A stretch of 44,495 bases of DNA from Syntrophobacteraceae bacterium (GTDB lineage: Bacteria > Desulfobacterota > Syntrophobacteria > Syntrophobacterales > Syntrophobacteraceae). Shown here piece after piece: positions 41,038 through 44,495 of the stretch (position 1 is its first letter; each line of letters opens with the position of its first letter). The stretch is from NCBI GenBank assembly GCA_025453975.1, contig JALOPI010000039.1, positions 1 to 44,495 of the forward strand, read 5' to 3'. The notes under the pieces are model-generated. The model saw only the letters and a list, made by a program, of their open reading frames with translations. It had not been told where the DNA came from and did not search any database. The position numbers and the translations under genes are program-made.

Positions 41038-42732
41038 TCAGGTCGAGGCACGCCGCCCACCCGTCCCGAGGAACCGCTGGACCGTTCCGATGGCCACCCT
41101 CAGATTCTCCAGGGCGTCCTCCAGGCTCTCCATGCGCTCGGCACGGGGGGAGCCCATGTCGTCGGACCATTGGGGCCAGTGGAGGAGGGGGTGGGCGTAG
41201 CCGCCCCGGTCCGGCAGGGAGCAGGGGTCCCGGGTCAGGTTGAGGAGGCTGTGGATCCTCCGGCATCCCAGGGGGGTCCCCCGGAGGCGCGAGAGCTTGT
41301 AGTCCACGAGGTGCGGGCTGTAATCGGGAAGGGCCTGGAGCACCCGGTGGAGGATGGCCCGCCCCCGGGGCAGGAAGCCCAGGGTCCCCAGGAGGATCTT
41401 CTCCTCCCGCACCGAAAGCTCCCGCGACCGGTGGCAGCCGGCCAGGATCTGACCCAGGGCGGCGCAGGCCCCGGCCAGGAGACCCAGCTCCGGGAAGGGC
41501 TCGGCCCACGACCTGACGCTCGGGTGGGGCACGACGCGGCCCTTGTGGACCGGGGCGTCCGGGGCCGTGACCCGCTCCGGGGGGATGACCTCCACCTTTT
41601 CCAGGGCCGCGAGCTGGGCGTCGACGGAGCGATCCGCCACGTCCACCAGGAACGACCGCTTGCCCGTTCCCCGGTGAAGGCCCAGGGGCAGCTTCACCAG
41701 GTTGCCGAGCCCCTTGCCCGCCAGCTGATCCTGCTTGGGGAAGACCTCCAGGGTGAAGCACGAAAGGTCGGGCTCCAGGGGCCGGGTCAGCCGCTGGAGG
41801 GCCTGGCGGGCCGAGGCCGCCGGGACGGGGCCCGCCAGGAAGAACCAGAAGTGAAACCCCTTGCCCCCGCTGAATTCCACCAGGCAGGGGAGTCCCGCCC
41901 GCCGGGCCGACTCGGGCAGCCGCTCCAGGAGGTAGCTCTTCTCCCGCCGCGCCAGGTCCCGGTCCGCCGCGCTCAGGGACCCGCCGCGGAGGCGCGCCGC
42001 CAGGTCCGCGTCCACCACGGCCAGGCGCACCCGGCTGTCCTGCTGGAGGATGTAGATCCCGTAGGTCCGAAGCCCTCGAACGTGATCCCGGACGTCGGCC
42101 GCCGTCATGGGCCGCCTCACGGGCACATAGCCCCGGGTACCCGCTTTCCGGTCGGCCCACTGGCGGGCGAAGCAGTCCTCGCGCCCCTGGAAGAGCTGGA
42201 GGAACCGCGCCAGCAGCTCCTCCTCCCGCCGCATGGCGTGGAAGGGGGCGTCGATGTCCGCGTCGCGCCGGCTGGTCCCGGGGGCGGACCCGGGCTCCGG
42301 GGCATCGGTCCGTGACCCGGCGCCCGGGCCGGGTTCGCGCCTTCCACCATCCGCGGCCGTCACCGCCGCGGACGCGCCCGGGCCCAGCCGGTCGGCATGG
42401 CGCGCCGCCAGGTCCCGGGCTTCGCTCGAGCGGCCCAGGGTCTGGAGGAGATCCAGGCGGGCCCGCCAGGCCGGCCCGTGGTCGGGCTGGGTGGCGTTGA
42501 TCCAGCTCAGCACCTGGAGGCTCAGGTCCATGAGCCCGGCGGCCTGGGCCAGGACGGCCCAGCGCTGGGCGTCGGCGGGGGACAGTTTTTTCCAGAGGCG
42601 CTCCCGGCCCAGGAGGTCCCGGGGGAGCCGGGCATCGGGGTCCCGCGCCAGGAGCCGCTCCAGCCGGTGGAGGATGGACGAATCCTGGACGTGCGGCTGA
42701 CCGGTTATCGAGGTTTGCGCATGAATGGACAT
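41038..42732 (-). CDS. CRISPR-associated primase-polymerase (CAPP, archaeo-eukaryotic primase fold)
   Basis: 564 residues from the ATG at 42732 (GAGG 9 bases upstream; in-frame ATGs at 42747 and 42909 are less well placed). Residues about 20-125 are helical and TPR-like; about 130-175 is a Gly/Pro/Ala-rich linker. The AEP catalytic core follows: Asp241/Asp243 (VVDADL), Ser288 to His294 (SGGKGFHFWFF), and Glu329 (LEVFPKQDQL), then LGNLVKLPLGLHRGTGKRS. The C-terminal domain has Cys423, Cys433, Cys490 and Cys504 around a helical core and a conserved YAHPLLHW, a possible Zn or Fe-S site like that of primase large subunits. It probably makes or fills DNA ends during spacer capture. The family is known beside Cas1/Cas2 in some type III loci. 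Confidence 0.88.
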   Translation of the reverse strand: MSIHAQTSITGQPHVQDSSILHRLERLLARDPDARLPRDLLGRERLWKKLSPADAQRWAVLAQAAGLMDLSLQVLSWINATQPDHGPAWRARLDLLQTLGRSSEARDLAARHADRLGPGASAAVTAADGGRREPGPGAGSRTDAPEPGSAPGTSRRDADIDAPFHAMRREEELLARFLQLFQGREDCFARQWADRKAGTRGYVPVRRPMTAADVRDHVRGLRTYGIYILQQDSRVRLAVVDADLAARLRGGSLSAADRDLARREKSYLLERLPESARRAGLPCLVEFSGGKGFHFWFFLAGPVPAASARQALQRLTRPLEPDLSCFTLEVFPKQDQLAGKGLGNLVKLPLGLHRGTGKRSFLVDVADRSVDAQLAALEKVEVIPPERVTAPDAPVHKGRVVPHPSVRSWAEPFPELGLLAGACAALGQILAGCHRSRELSVREEKILLGTLGFLPRGRAILHRVLQALPDYSPHLVDYKLSRLRGTPLGCRRIHSLLNLTRDPCSLPDRGGYAHPLLHWPQWSDDMGSPRAERMESLEDALENLRVAIGTVQRFLGTGGRRAST

Positions 42733-42951
42733 CTTCCGTTGCCTCATCGTTTCTGGTAAGGTGAGCCCAAAGAGCAGGATTCCGGTGCGCGCCCCGGCGG
42801 GGCTTCGGTCCCGGCGGGACGCCATGAGCCCGCCCCGGGAGAGGCGCCATGCCGCCGGGCCCGGCCCCCGTGTCGTTGACTCAAGAGCGCGCCACATCCC
42901 CTTCTCCACCCCCCGGGGGAAAGGGTCGGGGTGGGGCGGCAGCCGGCCCCG

Positions 42952-44495
42952 TCACCCTTCACCATGATCCACTCCCCCAAGGGGAAGATCCCCCGTTTCA
43001 GCCGCATGGAGAGGAGCCTCGGGGGTGGTGGGGGTCGTCCGGCGGGCGGCGTCGATCATGCCCGCGAGCTTGCCGAGATTGGGGTACTCGGGCTGGAGAC
43101 GCTCCAGCTCGGCCAGGGTCGCGCGGGCCTCGTCGATCTTTCCCAGGCGCAGCAGCGCGGCGGCGGACCAGAAGAGCCCGTCGAAGAAGGGATTCTGGTA
43201 CGTCTCCTGGAAGAAGGCGCAGGCCCGCCGGGCGGCCGAGAGGCTCTCCCCGTAGCGGCGCCGCCGGAATTCCAGCTGGGCGAGGCGCGCCAGGGCCTTG
43301 TGACTGCCCCGCCGGTCCCGGTCCGCCGCCTCCCGGAGGATGCGGCAGGCCTGGTCCACGTCCCCCGACGCCGCCACCACGTCGGCCTCGGTCCACCGGT
43401 AATAGGGGCGCCTGCGGTTCGGGGGAACGCGGCTCACGACCTGGCGAGCCCGGTCGATCTCGTTCAGGGCCAGGTGAGCCCGGGCCAGGAGCTCGAAGAC
43501 GTAGTCGTCCTCCGACGGCTCGGCCCGGGCCGCGGCGGCTTCGAGGGCCCGCCGCGCCGCCGGGTAGTCCCCCAGGGCGAAATGGATCTTCCCCAGGGCG
43601 AAGTGCTTGTGCAGGTCCGAGAGGTGAGGGGACGCCGCATCCTCCCGGATGCAGGACTCCAGGTGCTCCAGGGCACGCCTCGCCTGCCCCGCGTCCAGGA
43701 GGCACGAGGCCAGCTGGTAGAGGGACTTCACGTAGTTCTTTCGCTCCTGGTGGCGCGCCTGCTTCTCCTGGTCCGAACGGGCCCGCCAGTTGCGGACGGC
43801 GGTCTCGAAAAGGGGGAGCCCCTGGTCGCGCTTTCCCTGGATCTGCTTGTAGAGCATGCCCTGGCGATAGAAATTGGTGACTCCATCGGGACGCAGGGTC
43901 TGGGCCGCGGCGAAATGGCGGTGGGCCAGATCGATGCGCGACCGGCGCTCGGCGGGGTGGAGGGTCACCGTGCGGCTCCGGGCGGCGTAGAGGCTGTCGT
44001 AGGCCGTGTAGGCCAGCCCGGAGTGGAAATGGAAGTTGTTGGGCTCGGCCTCGACGCAGGCCGTGTAGAGAGCGATGGCTTCGGCGTGGCGCCCGAGATG
44101 GCCCAGGGCGAAGGCGATCTCGGCCCTCAGGGCGTGGGCCAGGCCCACGGCATCGAGGTCGGGGGCCTTTTCCTCCACGGGGTGGAAGAGAGCCAGGATA
44201 TCCTCCCACCGTTTCTCGGCCTTGAGGGCATCCATCTCTCCGAGGCTCCGCCGGCGCTCCCGCCGCAGCCGATCCAGATGGGGGGAATGGCGGGCGAGAC
44301 CGGCGAGGAAATCCTCCCCCGGCGCATGGGGGCTGCCGTCGGGGACGGGGGTCGCTCCGGGGGCGTCCGGATCCGCTCCGGGGAGCGGCTGCCGCACCTC
44401 CCTTTCCTGGGGTACCGCTGGACGGGAAGGCTCGGCACCCTCGGCTTCCACGCCGCGGGACCGGGCCGGGTGAAGGACGACCGTGGCCGCCTGCT
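42952..44495 (-). CDS. TPR-repeat protein beside CAPP (may run off the right edge)
   Basis: At least 499 residues. From about residue 90 the protein is a string of helical pairs with TPR-type residues (ALRAEIAFALGHLGRHAEAIALYTACVEAEPNN; LHKHFALGKIHFALGDYPAARRALEAAAARAEP; LFWSAAALLRLGKIDEARATLAELERLQPEYPN), perhaps 8-10 repeats. The first ~60 residues are Pro/Ala-rich. A GTG at 44451 has no ribosome site, and the frame stays open to 44495, so the true start is probably outside. No catalytic domain (CHAT, nuclease, protease) is seen in the visible part. It reads into the CAPP-cas1-cas2 cluster with a 219-base gap. It is likely a protein-protein scaffold of the module; the role is inferred from position. 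Confidence 0.75.
   Translation of the reverse strand, partial: QAATVVLHPARSRGVEAEGAEPSRPAVPQEREVRQPLPGADPDAPGATPVPDGSPHAPGEDFLAGLARHSPHLDRLRRERRRSLGEMDALKAEKRWEDILALFHPVEEKAPDLDAVGLAHALRAEIAFALGHLGRHAEAIALYTACVEAEPNNFHFHSGLAYTAYDSLYAARSRTVTLHPAERRSRIDLAHRHFAAAQTLRPDGVTNFYRQGMLYKQIQGKRDQGLPLFETAVRNWRARSDQEKQARHQERKNYVKSLYQLASCLLDAGQARRALEHLESCIREDAASPHLSDLHKHFALGKIHFALGDYPAARRALEAAAARAEPSEDDYVFELLARAHLALNEIDRARQVVSRVPPNRRRPYYRWTEADVVAASGDVDQACRILREAADRDRRGSHKALARLAQLEFRRRRYGESLSAARRACAFFQETYQNPFFDGLFWSAAALLRLGKIDEARATLAELERLQPEYPNLGKLAGMIDAARRTTPTTPEAPLHAAETGDLPLGGVDHGEG

Noticed and set aside
39877..42315. An 812-codon plus-strand frame across cas1 and the CAPP gene
   Set aside because: It is antisense to two genes with full catalytic motifs and reads as low-complexity GC-rich shadow.
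42952..44495. The TPR protein as a TPR-CHAT (type III-E Craspase) protease
   Set aside because: No caspase-like His/Cys region is seen in the visible ~500 residues, and no gRAMP-like gene or type III-E-style repeat is present.

Overview
The window is about 44.5 kb of bacterial DNA. Most of it is GC-rich and tightly packed; the first ~2.5 kb is visibly more AT-rich. The gene content (thiolase plus DUF35 zinc-ribbon pair, anaerobic cobalamin genes with a cobalamin riboswitch, a UGA-containing rhodanese, many sensor kinases) suggests a strictly anaerobic or microaerophilic Desulfobacterota (former Deltaproteobacteria), perhaps of the Syntrophobacter type. This is inferred from gene content and codon style; no rRNA gene is present.

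Region 1 (1-2742) looks like the edge of an acquired island. It holds the 5' part of an ISKra4-like transposase, a NERD-domain protein, a Phd/PIN toxin-antitoxin pair with palindromic operator, and then only the 3' part of a tRNA-Arg(ACG), as expected for an attachment site. A decayed GH63/MGH1-like glycosidase follows (frameshift plus large internal deletion).

Region 2 (4.3-25.5 kb) is ordinary chromosome: a DUF2092 protein with a small secreted partner, an ArsB/NhaD-type transporter, an orphan amino-acid binding protein, thiolase + DUF35, a 1048-residue hybrid kinase with two solute-binding domains, a PurF-like protein lacking the N-terminal nucleophile Cys, tRNA-Val(CAC), a REC-PAS / PAS-kinase / REC-kinase trio, a MinD-like ATPase overlapping a diguanylate cyclase, a Rossmann protein with Cys clusters, DUF1992 and UPF0182 proteins.

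Region 3 (25.9-36.1 kb) is a cobalamin operon: riboswitch and intrinsic terminator, then cbiC, cbiL, a BtuCDF-type ABC importer, cbiD, a cbiE-cbiT fusion, cbiF, cbiG and cbiH, most coupled by 1-4 base overlaps. Downstream on the other strand are a rhodanese whose catalytic position is an in-frame UGA followed by a SECIS-like hairpin, and an APC-like permease.

Region 4 (38.2-44.5 kb) is the most interesting. A leftward cluster encodes a TPR protein (open at the window edge), a primase-polymerase of the CRISPR-associated type (CAPP) with a Cys-bearing C-terminal domain, Cas1 and Cas2. These point at a leader and a short array of four 36-base repeats. Beyond the distal end are a MazEF-type toxin-antitoxin pair and then one lone degenerate copy of the same repeat, so the toxin-antitoxin module sits between two repeats. 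No interference (effector) genes are visible, so this is an adaptation module whose effector, if any, lies elsewhere.
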